Shown here: piece by piece, positions 7,841-16,542 of the stretch | Numbering within the stretch: the stretch's first letter is position 1 | Layout of the letters: each line of letters opens with the position of its first letter | NCBI GenBank assembly: GCA_913064725.1 | Contig: CAJYAI010000002.1 | Location: forward strand, 1-64,000 | Source of the DNA: an uncultured Alteromonadaceae bacterium | Lineage (GTDB): Bacteria; Pseudomonadota; Gammaproteobacteria; Pseudomonadales; Halieaceae | Length of the DNA: 64,000 nt | Direction of reading: 5' to 3' | Translations under genes and position numbers: made by a program | The notes under the pieces: model-generated | Seen by the model: the letters and a program-made list of their open reading frames with translations, nothing else | Told to the model about the DNA's origin: nothing | The model's database searches: none

Positions 7841-9358
7841 ATGCCGACTATTACAGATCATGCGGTTGCCAATCCGCAAAAGCCCGCGTTCATCATGGGC
7901 GCAAGCGGAGAGGTCGTGACCTTCGGAGAGCTTGATGCGACTGCTAATAAAGTCGCACAGCTGCTTCGTGCCGAGGGCATTGAACAAGGGCAGCATATTG
8001 CGATGATGATGAAAAATTGTCGCGAGTTTATGGAAGTCATGTTCGGTTGTATGCGCGCGGGTGTTGTCTTTACACCGATTAGCACACACCTGAAAAAGGA
8101 AGAGACCGCGTACATCATCAATAATTGTCGCGCGCAGCTTTTTATCGCTTCGGCGTCGCTGATCGACGTGGCTGCGGAGGCCGCGGATCAGGCGCCGGCA
8201 TTGACGAGACGCTTCATCGTTGGAGGTGAGAAGGCTGGCTTCTCGGATTGGCATGCGGCTTTGGCCTCGTATCCCTCAGAACCCATAGCAGACGAAAGTC
8301 TGGGTGTGCCCATGCTGTATTCCTCGGGAACAACCGGGAAGCCCAAGGGCGTGTTCCGAGCACCTGAAAATATCGATTTGGATGCGCCGCATCCGCTCAA
8401 GTTGGCGGGCGCCTATTACGGATTTGATGCCGACACCAGATATCTATCACCGGCACCGCTTTATCACGCCGCCCCGTTGCACTACAACACGCTCAATCTG
8501 ATTCAGGGTGGGACATCAATCATTATGGAGCGGTTCGATCCCGAGCAAGCCCTTGCATTGATCGAGCGCTACAAAGCCACGCATAGCCAGTGGGTGCCCG
8601 TCATGTTCGTTCGTATGCTCAAGTTGCCCGAGGCGATTCGAGAAAAATATGACGTTTCGAGTATGCGCAGAGCTATTCACGCGGCCGCACCTTGTCCCAT
8701 AGACATCAAACGCCAGATGATTTCGTGGTGGGGTCCTGTGATTTGCGAGTACTACTCCTCCAGCGAAGGTGTTGGCTTCACGTTAATTGATGCCGAGGAT
8801 TGGTTGAATCATCCGGGTTCGGTGGGGCGTCCGCTCACGGGAATTCCTAAAATTCTCGATGATGACCTCAATGAGCTGCCCGTTGGTGAAGTGGGACAGA
8901 TCTACTTCGCAGAGGTCGCACGTTTTGAGTATTTCGACGAACCCGATAAGACGGATGAAGCATTCGATGCCCGGGGCTGGGGTACCGTTGGTGATATGGG
9001 TTACCTCGATGAGGAAGGTTATCTGTATCTGACAGATCGCAAGAATTTCATGATCATCACGGGCGGAGTCAATGTCTATCCTGCCGAAATTGAGGGGCTG
9101 TTAGTGACTCATCCGAAAGTGGCTGACGTTGCCGTCTTTGGGATTCCGAACGAGGAGTTTGGAGAGGAAGTAAAAGCGGTGGTGCAGTTAATGAATCACG
9201 CGGACGCGACTGATGAGCTGGCAGAGGAGCTCACACTGTGGATGAAGGATCGGCTGTCTTCAGTCAAGGTTCCGAAATCCATCGACTTTATGGTGCAACT
9301 ACCTCGCATGGATAATGGCAAGCTTTACAAGCGTCACCTGATGGATGCGTATCGTTGA
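7841..9358 (+). CDS. AMP-dependent acyl-CoA synthetase
   Basis: Adenylate-forming enzyme, 505 aa, that activates a carboxylic acid to its CoA thioester. ATP-binding motif A3 is LYSSGTTGKPKGV. Later come YYSSSEGVGF, the hinge TDRKNFMIITGG with the Asp-Arg pair, and the C-terminal catalytic lysine in MDNGKLYKRHL. The N-terminus (MPTITDHAVANPQKPAFI) resembles the acyl-CoA synthetases common in marine gammaproteobacteria rather than acetyl-CoA synthetase. The acid substrate cannot be deduced. It is divergent from dat and convergent with the GntP permease. Its 3' end is part of a 17-base tandem repeat that includes the stop codon. Confidence 0.87.
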   Translation: MPTITDHAVANPQKPAFIMGASGEVVTFGELDATANKVAQLLRAEGIEQGQHIAMMMKNCREFMEVMFGCMRAGVVFTPISTHLKKEETAYIINNCRAQLFIASASLIDVAAEAADQAPALTRRFIVGGEKAGFSDWHAALASYPSEPIADESLGVPMLYSSGTTGKPKGVFRAPENIDLDAPHPLKLAGAYYGFDADTRYLSPAPLYHAAPLHYNTLNLIQGGTSIIMERFDPEQALALIERYKATHSQWVPVMFVRMLKLPEAIREKYDVSSMRRAIHAAAPCPIDIKRQMISWWGPVICEYYSSSEGVGFTLIDAEDWLNHPGSVGRPLTGIPKILDDDLNELPVGEVGQIYFAEVARFEYFDEPDKTDEAFDARGWGTVGDMGYLDEEGYLYLTDRKNFMIITGGVNVYPAEIEGLLVTHPKVADVAVFGIPNEEFGEEVKAVVQLMNHADATDELAEELTLWMKDRLSSVKVPKSIDFMVQLPRMDNGKLYKRHLMDAYR

Positions 9359-9390
9359 TGGCTGCGTATCGCTGATGGCTGCGTATCAAT
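9340..9390 (+). repeat. 17-bp tandem repeat, three units, across a stop codon
   Basis: Three 17-base units run without gap: GATGGATGCGTATCGTT, GATGGCTGCGTATCGCT and GATGGCTGCGTATCAAT. The first is the coding end of the acyl-CoA ligase (codons for MDAYR), and the TGA stop spans the first junction at 9356-9358. The second and third units lie beyond the stop. Because 17 is not a multiple of three, the extra copies cannot extend the protein in frame. Confidence 0.93.
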
Positions 9391-9466
9391 AGTCACCTGA
9401 GATCTGCCAAGCCGTGTTGACGACGCGTGAAGCGCGGTTTTGCAAAGCCCTTGTTAAGCCGATTTA

Positions 9467-10828
9467 TCACCGAATGCCCATGGTAGCCGCCAGCATGATA
9501 GTCAAGGTTGCTATGACTGGGATGACCACGGTGATCACACCCGTGTCACGATATGCCTCTTTGTGTGTCAACTGTGTAATCGTCAGCATGGTAATGACCG
9601 CGCCGCAATGTGGTAACGAATCAAAACCGCCGGCGGCGACTGTTGCAACGCGATGCACTACCTCGGGGTCGAGCCCCATTGCAATGTAGTCCTGCGCCAT
9701 GGTCTGCATGAAGATTTGTAATCCGCCTGAGGCGGATCCTGTAATGGCCGAAATCACACTTACAGAGCCAAACAGAGACAGTAGTGGCGGCAGGGACGAA
9801 TTTAAGACCACATCGCCCAGCTGCTGGAATCCAGCTGTTTGGACGACAACGCCCCCGTAGCCAATAATCGCGGCGCTATTAAGCATGGGCATCAGCGAAT
9901 CATTGGTGCCGTTACCAAGGGTGGTGAAGGCTGTCTTTCGAATGTTGCCAAACAGAGCGAGACAGATAATGGTGCCAACGCCAAGAGAGATACTGGGCCA
10001 CATAATGGGCTGAGCACTTGCAAACTGCATCAATTCGGCCAACGCGCCAAACTCAAAAGTAAACAGTCGCGGGGACACAATAAGTGCGATCACGATCACA
10101 AGCGGTAATGCAGCAAACGGCCATGATGGCAGATCTGAACTGTCTCGCTCCTGAATAACGTCGCGGGGCCCTGGGATGAAGCCTTCGCCTGCCACTTTCG
10201 CTCTCACTCGCTGATGCTCGAGATACCAAATGCCAAGGACGATCATGACCGCGGCAGCGATAAAGCCAAGAAGTGGTGCCGCAGTTAGGCTTGTTCCTAG
10301 CGCTGACGCCGAAATGGCATTTTGAATGGAGGGCGTGCCCGGCAAGGCGGTTAAGGTAAAGGTGCCAGCGCCCAACGCCAGTGCTGCACAGAATAAGCGC
10401 TTCGGAATGTCGGCTTCTTTGAGTAATTGAAGCCCTAGTGGATAAACCGCAAAGATGACGACAAAAACAACGACACCCCCGTAGGTCAGGGCAGCACAGG
10501 CGATGGTTGTAATAATGAGCGCTCGGTCTGCCCCCAGCCTTCTTACCAATGCGAGTGCGATGCTGGCGGCAGCGCCGCTGTCGCCCATGGCGCGACCAAA
10601 TACCGCACCTGCCGCAAATAAAAAGAAAAACTTCCCAGCAAAAGTGAACGCACCCAGTGGCCCGCTCGCAAATCCATTGAGCAAGGAGTCGGCGAGTGGC
10701 AGGGCGTTTGTCACAATGATAAACAGCGAGCTCAAGATAGCCGCAAACATAATGTCCACACCACGCAGTGCGAGCCAAATGAGCAGGGCAACGCTACCGA
10801 GCAACCCAAAATACCCCACAATCTCCAT
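9467..10828 (-). CDS. GntP-family permease
   Basis: Inner-membrane carboxylate:proton symporter of the GntP class, 453 aa, with about twelve hydrophobic segments. Family features include the long re-entrant glycine-rich stretches FGRAMGDSGAAASIA and AALTYGGVVVFVVIFAVYPL, plus TALPGTPSIQNAI, matching the conserved PGTP(S/T)xQN pattern. I prefer the ATG at 10828, which has GAGGA seven bases upstream, over the track's TTG at 10834. The substrate is likely a hydroxy- or keto-carboxylate (gluconate-like or 3-hydroxybutyrate-like) but cannot be fixed from sequence. It stands alone between convergent and divergent neighbours. Confidence 0.82.
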   Translation of the reverse strand: MEIVGYFGLLGSVALLIWLALRGVDIMFAAILSSLFIIVTNALPLADSLLNGFASGPLGAFTFAGKFFFLFAAGAVFGRAMGDSGAAASIALALVRRLGADRALIITTIACAALTYGGVVVFVVIFAVYPLGLQLLKEADIPKRLFCAALALGAGTFTLTALPGTPSIQNAISASALGTSLTAAPLLGFIAAAVMIVLGIWYLEHQRVRAKVAGEGFIPGPRDVIQERDSSDLPSWPFAALPLVIVIALIVSPRLFTFEFGALAELMQFASAQPIMWPSISLGVGTIICLALFGNIRKTAFTTLGNGTNDSLMPMLNSAAIIGYGGVVVQTAGFQQLGDVVLNSSLPPLLSLFGSVSVISAITGSASGGLQIFMQTMAQDYIAMGLDPEVVHRVATVAAGGFDSLPHCGAVITMLTITQLTHKEAYRDTGVITVVIPVIATLTIMLAATMGIR

Positions 10829-10944
10829 TATCAATCCTCAGTGCTAACCTGATGTGCATGTAAAAGCCTGTCGACAACGGCAGTTTAGCTTGAGACCCTA
10901 CCTGACGGTAGATTTCATTGCGTGCCAACGCGTGTGGAGCAGTT

Positions 10945-12723
10945 TTGACTGAAGCGAGCAAAGATACTAAAGGCGGCGGCGCGATAGCGCGTCATCGCTA
11001 TCTCGAAGTCTTGCACCAGTTTACGATGAGCCAAGCATCGCTCACCGCGGTTGATGATATTTGCTGGAACATCGCGAAAACCGCCATCGGTGATCTCGGT
11101 TTTGTCGATTGTGTAGTTTACCTACTGAACGATGAGGGTTCTGCTCTTACCCAGCGCGCCGCGCACGGCGATAAAAATCCCGGTGACCGCCAGATTCTCG
11201 ATCCTATCGTTATTCCAGTGGGGGAGGGTATCGTCGGTTCCGTTGCCAAGTCCGGGCAATTACAGCTAGTCAATGACACGCGTTACGATCCACGCTATAT
11301 CCTTGATGACAATTTTCGCTGCTCCGAGCTGGCAGTACCGATTCTTCACGATGGGCGTGTCGTAGGTGTACTGGACTCTGAACACCCTGAGCCCCACTTT
11401 TTCTCCGAGGAAGACGTCGCTTTGTTTACGACCATTGCTTCGTTGGCGTCGACGCGTCTAGATACGGCATTGGCCCTCGAGCGCTTAGAGGCGCAAGCGA
11501 TTGAGCTCGAGGAGGCGCGCTCTGCGGCCGAGGCCGCGTCCCATGCAAAGAGCCAGTTTATCGCCAGTATCTCGCATGATATGCGGACTCCGCTGACGGC
11601 GATTATTGGCTATTCGCACTTACTGGAAGAGGGCTCCGGTAGTTCTGAGCAACGCGACAAATGGCAGCGTGCTGTTATTTCTAATGCGCAGTATATGAAC
11701 GGCGTGATTGGCAATATTCTCGATATGGCTGCTATCGAGAGGGGGCAGCTATCGCTAACCATGGACCGTATCGAGGTCAAGGCATGGGTAGCGAGTCTCG
11801 AGCCGTTGATTGAGCAGCGTGCGGAGCAAAAAGGGTTGTCAGTTCTGTTTATAGTCGACAGCAAAGCACCGATTTTTTGGGTGTCTGACCGCGCGAAACT
11901 CAGCGAACTTACGATGAATTTATTAATAAACGCTATCAAATATACAATGCAAGGCCATGTAAAAATTGAAGTTTCTAAGGAAGCTATTAACTCAACTGAG
12001 TATCTCAAAATACTGATTAGTGATTCAGGTATTGGCATCAGTAGTGAATCACTAAGTGCCATTTTCGAGCCCTTTGTGCGGGTCCACGATCTGAAGCACT
12101 ATTCGAAAGTGGAGGGCACAGGACTAGGACTGACCGTCGTTAAGTCCTTTACCGAGGCTCTGCAAGGCAAAATTCATGTGGAGTCCGAGGTCGGGAAGGG
12201 GACATGTGTCGAGGTGCTGATTCCAAGCGGAGAGCGCAACGTCCGCCTCGACAATTCGAGTCAGATTGCCTCTGCTAAGGCCACTGATCCTCACCTCGCA
12301 CAGGTAGAGACCGATACAGGGTGCCTGCTTGAAGCGCGGTCGATTCTTGTTTGCGAGGATAGTCAGACTGTCGCAATGCTCATTCAGGCCATACTCGAGC
12401 GCGCGGGAGCACGTGTCACCGTAGTTGAGAACGGTGCGTTGGCCATTGCGGCTATTGCGCCAGACACCGATCACTTTGACGCAGTCGTTACTGACATTCA
12501 GATGCCCATCATTGACGGGTATGAGTTGGCAAATCAGCTGAGACAACTGGGTTGGGCCAAGCCTATCATTGCGTTGACGGCGCTTGCGGCACCCGAGGAT
12601 AAGGCCCGGTGTCTCGCCGCCGGCTGTTCAGATTACCTCACAAAGCCAATAGACCCTGCCGACTTCCCGACAGCTCTTGCAAACGCAATTCGATCTCACT
12701 CACAAGAGGCGGTGATGCCTTAA
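10945..12723 (+). CDS. Hybrid histidine kinase: GAF sensor, HisKA, HATPase, receiver
   Basis: Cytoplasmic two-component sensor of about 592 aa. The order is an N-terminal GAF domain (roughly residues 25-175), a short coiled coil, HisKA with the phospho-accepting His in SISHDMRTPLTAIIGY (residue 211), and an HATPase_c with N box (NLLINAIKYT), DSGIGI and GTGLGL. It ends in a receiver domain with the acceptor Asp in AVVTDIQMP and the lysine in YLTKPID. There are no membrane helices. I prefer the TTG at 10945 because GGAG sits five bases upstream; the track's TTG at 10918 lacks one. No response regulator or Hpt gene is adjacent, so its output is unknown. Its stop overlaps that of the convergent phosphotransferase. 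Confidence 0.9.
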   Translation: MTEASKDTKGGGAIARHRYLEVLHQFTMSQASLTAVDDICWNIAKTAIGDLGFVDCVVYLLNDEGSALTQRAAHGDKNPGDRQILDPIVIPVGEGIVGSVAKSGQLQLVNDTRYDPRYILDDNFRCSELAVPILHDGRVVGVLDSEHPEPHFFSEEDVALFTTIASLASTRLDTALALERLEAQAIELEEARSAAEAASHAKSQFIASISHDMRTPLTAIIGYSHLLEEGSGSSEQRDKWQRAVISNAQYMNGVIGNILDMAAIERGQLSLTMDRIEVKAWVASLEPLIEQRAEQKGLSVLFIVDSKAPIFWVSDRAKLSELTMNLLINAIKYTMQGHVKIEVSKEAINSTEYLKILISDSGIGISSESLSAIFEPFVRVHDLKHYSKVEGTGLGLTVVKSFTEALQGKIHVESEVGKGTCVEVLIPSGERNVRLDNSSQIASAKATDPHLAQVETDTGCLLEARSILVCEDSQTVAMLIQAILERAGARVTVVENGALAIAAIAPDTDHFDAVVTDIQMPIIDGYELANQLRQLGWAKPIIALTALAAPEDKARCLAAGCSDYLTKPIDPADFPTALANAIRSHSQEAVMP

Positions 12724-13733
12724 TCGGTGTAAGCCGCTCCCATCGCTGACAGGGGTTCTACCATGGCCGCTTTTGCTGCGGCTTCTGGGCTTGATGCGGT
12801 GCCTATTTGAGCTCGCTTTCGTATTCCCTGCGTAATTGATGCCAGGCGGAAAAAGCAAAACGCCATATAAAAGTGCCAATCTTTGATACCAGGTTGCCCG
12901 GTGCGCTCGCAGTACAGATCAATATAGCTGTCATCATCAGGGATGCTTAGCTCCGATCGATTCAAACCCGCTAAGCCGTTGATGCCAGATTCTCTTGGAA
13001 ATTGCCACGCCATAAGCTGGTAGGCGAGATCGGCAAGGGGATGCCCCAACGTCGACAGTTCCCAGTCTAGAATGCCGATAATGCGCGGTTCGGTTGGATG
13101 AAAAATCATATTGTCGAGACGGTAATCCCCGTGCACTAGTGCGACGCGACCATCGTCCTCTGGCATGTTGTTGGGCAACCACTCAATGAGTTTTTCCATC
13201 TCCGCGATGCTGTCTGTCTCGGCGGCTCGATATTGTTTGGTCCATCTCCCAATCTGACGCTCAAAATAGTTACCCGGCTTTCCGTAATCACTTAGGCCAA
13301 CCTCCTCAAGGTTGAGCATATGCATATCGGCCATGACCTGGTTCATTTGATCGTAAATCGCTGCCCGGTGGTGGTCGCTTACCTCCGGTAATGCGGGATC
13401 CCAGAAAATCCGTCCCTCGAGGTGTTCCATGATGTAAAACATGGAGCCAATGACCGCGTCGTCGTCGCATAGGGCGATAGCTCTCGGGACCGGGACACGC
13501 GTCGGCTCTAACGCCGATAAGACCTTAAACTCCCGATCTACTGCATGCGCCGAAGCGAGCAGTGTGCCCATGGGCTTGCGGCGCAGCACGTAGTGTCGGT
13601 CACCTGACGTAAGCTTAAATGTGGGATTGGACTGTCCCCCGGCAAATTTTTCGGCGGTTAGATTGCCCGCAAACGAGGGTACGTGATCCTTCATCCAACC
13701 ACTCAGATGCGTTAAGTCGAGTTCTTGCGCCAT
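12720..13733 (-). CDS. APH-like phosphotransferase (ACAD10/11 kinase-domain type)
   Basis: Kinase-fold protein of 337 aa in the aminoglycoside-phosphotransferase superfamily. It belongs to the acyl-CoA-associated branch: FAGGQSNPTFKL (glycine loop), YVLRRKPMG (ATP lysine region), catalytic loop LVHGDYRLDNMIFH and metal-binding ILDWELSTLGHPLADLAY. This branch matches the kinase domain of ACAD10/11 and LvaA, which phosphorylate 4-hydroxyacyl-CoAs; it is not an antibiotic-resistance enzyme. The neighbouring divergent acyl-CoA ligase and enoyl-CoA hydratase support a role in fatty-acid catabolism. A GGAG lies upstream of the ATG. Confidence 0.85.
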   Translation of the reverse strand: MAQELDLTHLSGWMKDHVPSFAGNLTAEKFAGGQSNPTFKLTSGDRHYVLRRKPMGTLLASAHAVDREFKVLSALEPTRVPVPRAIALCDDDAVIGSMFYIMEHLEGRIFWDPALPEVSDHHRAAIYDQMNQVMADMHMLNLEEVGLSDYGKPGNYFERQIGRWTKQYRAAETDSIAEMEKLIEWLPNNMPEDDGRVALVHGDYRLDNMIFHPTEPRIIGILDWELSTLGHPLADLAYQLMAWQFPRESGINGLAGLNRSELSIPDDDSYIDLYCERTGQPGIKDWHFYMAFCFFRLASITQGIRKRAQIGTASSPEAAAKAAMVEPLSAMGAAYTD

Positions 13734-13895
13734 TTTTTGTTCTCCGATGTAGCTAAGTGCCTGCCGATTAAGTATTGTTCTTCAGCGCCTTATACACGTG
13801 GCGATAGTGACTCGCAAATGGAGCCCCTGTGTGGTGGATGCGTTGCTCGCGCGGCCAATAATTAAAAACAAAAGTTGTATGGAGATGAAAGCCCT

Positions 13896-15605
13896 ATGTC
13901 TGTTGTAGCCCGTTTCAAAGAAGCATTAGAGATGACCACTGCTCCCGGTGGACTACTAGAGCTAACAACCATCGAGAGAGATGGCGTCCCGGTAAAAGCA
14001 TTTGCACAGGCGCCAGGATCGATGCGCGACCTTTGGGCGCTGTCAACAGGGCACGGCGATGCCGAATATATGGTCTACGGCGACGAACGCTGGACGTACT
14101 CAGAGACGGCAAAAGTGGTCGCCGAGTTCGCTGGGTGGCTTACTCAGCAGGGGATAGGTCCTGGTGATCACGTTGCCATTGCCATGCGCAATTATCCCGA
14201 GTGGATGATGGCGCATTGGGCTGTCAATAGCCTTGGAGCGGCCATCGTCGGCATGAACGCCTGGTGGGTGGCTGGCGAGATGGATTACGCGCTGAACGAC
14301 TCGCGCCCCAAGGTGCTTATCGCGGATGACCGACGTCTTGAGGCGTTTGCTGAAATCCAGCATAAGTACCCTGATGTAAAAGTGGTGTCAGTGAGGGAGA
14401 AAGCATCGCCGGTAGAGGCTGTTGATTTCCATGCAGCGAGGATCGAAGGCGCGCAACTACCGGCTATTGAGATAGATCCTGACAGCGTCGCCTGTATTTT
14501 CTACACCTCCGGTACTACGGGCAGACCGAAGGGTGCGCAGCTGACTAATCGGGGCTGTGTTACTAATGTGCTAAATGTTGTCGCAATGGGTCGCACCTAT
14601 GCGACGGCGGCAGCCTTGGGTAAAGCCTCGGACGCGTCAGATGTTGAGGTGCAGTCTCCTCCTGCTGCGACGGCATTGATCGCAACACCACTCTTTCACG
14701 TGACGGCGAATAATTGTGCGGTACAGGCCGGCACGTTGGCTGGCAGCCGTTTCATTTTGATGTACAAGTGGGACACGGTAGATGCGCTAAAGTTAATCGA
14801 AGCTGAGGGTGTAAATACCATCAGCGCGGTGCCGATGATGACTCGCGAGCTTCTGATGCATCCGGATTTTGCAGATTACGATACGTCAAGTCTGGCGAGC
14901 ATGGGTGGTGGCGGCGCGGCAATGCAGCCTGATCTTGCCCGAAAAGTTGATCAAATCACTCAAAAGGCCCGTCCCGCTCAAGGTTATGGTATGACCGAGG
15001 TCTGCGGGATCATTAGTTACATTGCGGGCGACGTGTTCTTAGATAGGCCCGAGAGCTGTGGTGCGTTGGCGCCAACCTTTGATGGCAAGGTCGTAGACGG
15101 CGAGGGTTGCGTCCTCCAGCCCGGAGAGATCGGCGAGGTATGTGTCAAAGGCGCGGCGGTCATCAAGGGTTACTTGAATCGCCCAGAAGCCACCGCAGAG
15201 ACCATCGTAGATGGCTGGTTGCACACCGGTGATATTGGCTATTTTGATGAGGATGGCTTTTTGTATTTGGTCGATCGCGCGAAGGATATGATTCTGCGTG
15301 GTGGGGAAAATATTTACGGGGCTGAAGTTGAGTTTGCTGTCTTTGATCATCCGGCTGTCCTTGAGTGTGTTGCATTTGCGGTACCTGACGAGCGTCTGGG
15401 TGAAGAGGTTGGTGTTGCGATTCACCTCAAAGAAGCGGCTATGCTCGATGCGGCGGGTCTGCGTGAGCATCTGTCAACACGCCTTTCTGCCTTCAAAGTG
15501 CCGAAATACATCTGGTTCCTCGCCGAGCCTTTGCCGCGTAACGCAAATGGTAAGTTTCTCAAGCGGGAGTTGCGCGACGTGCTCGATCCGGGATCTGCAG
15601 ATTAA
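13896..15605 (+). CDS. AMP-dependent fatty-acyl-CoA synthetase
   Basis: Class I adenylate-forming acyl-CoA ligase of about 569 aa. I use the ATG at 13896 (MSVVARFKEALEMTT), which removes seven unlikely residues from the track ORF; GGAG lies 12 bases upstream. Motifs: IFYTSGTTGRPKGA (A3), GYGMTEVCG (A5), GWLHTGDIGYFDEDGF with the ribose-binding Asp, VDRAKDMILRGGENIYGAEVE and the C-terminal lysine in NANGKFLKREL. This is the architecture of long- or medium-chain fatty-acid or aromatic-acid ligases. It is followed after 117 bases by an enoyl-CoA hydratase, so the two probably form a degradation unit, divergent from the phosphotransferase. Confidence 0.88.
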   Translation: MSVVARFKEALEMTTAPGGLLELTTIERDGVPVKAFAQAPGSMRDLWALSTGHGDAEYMVYGDERWTYSETAKVVAEFAGWLTQQGIGPGDHVAIAMRNYPEWMMAHWAVNSLGAAIVGMNAWWVAGEMDYALNDSRPKVLIADDRRLEAFAEIQHKYPDVKVVSVREKASPVEAVDFHAARIEGAQLPAIEIDPDSVACIFYTSGTTGRPKGAQLTNRGCVTNVLNVVAMGRTYATAAALGKASDASDVEVQSPPAATALIATPLFHVTANNCAVQAGTLAGSRFILMYKWDTVDALKLIEAEGVNTISAVPMMTRELLMHPDFADYDTSSLASMGGGGAAMQPDLARKVDQITQKARPAQGYGMTEVCGIISYIAGDVFLDRPESCGALAPTFDGKVVDGEGCVLQPGEIGEVCVKGAAVIKGYLNRPEATAETIVDGWLHTGDIGYFDEDGFLYLVDRAKDMILRGGENIYGAEVEFAVFDHPAVLECVAFAVPDERLGEEVGVAIHLKEAAMLDAAGLREHLSTRLSAFKVPKYIWFLAEPLPRNANGKFLKRELRDVLDPGSAD

Positions 15606-15722
15606 GAGCGGCACAGGAAGAAAAACAGGTCAGGGAAAGGGCGTGCTAATGTCGCCAAGCTACTGTGGTAAAGCTAACTTGGTTACCTATCACCGTGACG
15701 ATAAAAGCAAAGGATTAAGGCT

Positions 15723-16511
15723 ATGAACCAATACGATACGCTTGAGGTCAGCCATGACGGCGACGTCATGATTATTGCGCTCAATCGCCCCGAGAAAATG
15801 AATACGTTCAACACGGCGCTTCGCAGAGAGATTGCGACGGCGGCAATCGAGGCGAATTTGGACGACTCAGTCCGTGTTGTTGTGTTGACGGGTAACGGCC
15901 GGGCATTTAGCGCAGGAGCAGATCTATCCGAAAGCGACGGCATGGGAACTGGCAAGGCGGTAGAGAGCGACCTCAATTTTGAGTATAAGCCTGGTGTCCT
16001 TGCCATCCATAATAGCTCTAAGCCGTGGATTGCGCTCATCAATGGCCCGTGTGCCGGCATTGCCTATTCCTATGCAATGGCCTGTGACTTGGCCTGCATG
16101 GGCGATAGCGCCTACTTGTATCAACCCTTTTCGGCCATTGGCCTGGTGCCCGATGGTGGCGCAACCTGGTTGATCCCTCGATTGGTTGGCACCAAACGAG
16201 CCTACGAGTTAATGGCGTTGGGCGAAAAGCTAAGTTCAAGCAAAGCACTCGCAATGGGTATGGTAAATAGAGTGTTTCCCGACGCCTCATTGCGCGACGA
16301 CGGGATAGCGTACGCGCGTGAGGTAGCCGAGCGATCGCCCCTTGCTTTGAGTTACACAAAAGCGGCTGTCAATTTCGGACAGACGCACTCACTCGATGCA
16401 ACCATCTCAAAGGAAGCGGAGTTACAAGCTCTCTGCATCGATAGCGAAGACGCGAAAAACGCGGTCATCGCGTTTTTCAATAAAGAAAAGCCTCAGTGGC
16501 AAGGCCGCTAA
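15723..16511 (+). CDS. Enoyl-CoA hydratase/isomerase
   Basis: Crotonase-fold protein, 262 aa, a usual single-domain length. The oxyanion-hole segments are AFSAGADLSESDGMG and NGPCAGIAYSYAMACDLA, followed by FSAIGLVPDGGATWLIPRLVG, which places a Pro-Asp where hydratases carry their second catalytic acid. The first catalytic acid position (usually an Glu in the NGPCAG helix region) is not obvious, so isomerase or another crotonase activity is possible. It probably acts on the CoA ester made by the upstream ligase. The ATG is preceded by AAGG. Confidence 0.87.
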   Translation: MNQYDTLEVSHDGDVMIIALNRPEKMNTFNTALRREIATAAIEANLDDSVRVVVLTGNGRAFSAGADLSESDGMGTGKAVESDLNFEYKPGVLAIHNSSKPWIALINGPCAGIAYSYAMACDLACMGDSAYLYQPFSAIGLVPDGGATWLIPRLVGTKRAYELMALGEKLSSSKALAMGMVNRVFPDASLRDDGIAYAREVAERSPLALSYTKAAVNFGQTHSLDATISKEAELQALCIDSEDAKNAVIAFFNKEKPQWQGR

Positions 16512-16542
16512 TCGACTTTTTTATTGCGAGAGGATCAAACGA

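Noticed and set aside
9357-9390. Repeat units as a read-through extension of the acyl-CoA ligase
   Set aside because: The unit is 17 bases, so each further copy changes frame; the TGA before it is conserved as the natural end after the catalytic lysine region.
12720-13733. Antibiotic-resistance phosphotransferase
   Set aside because: The motif set is that of the acyl-CoA-associated APH branch, and the neighbourhood is fatty-acid catabolism.
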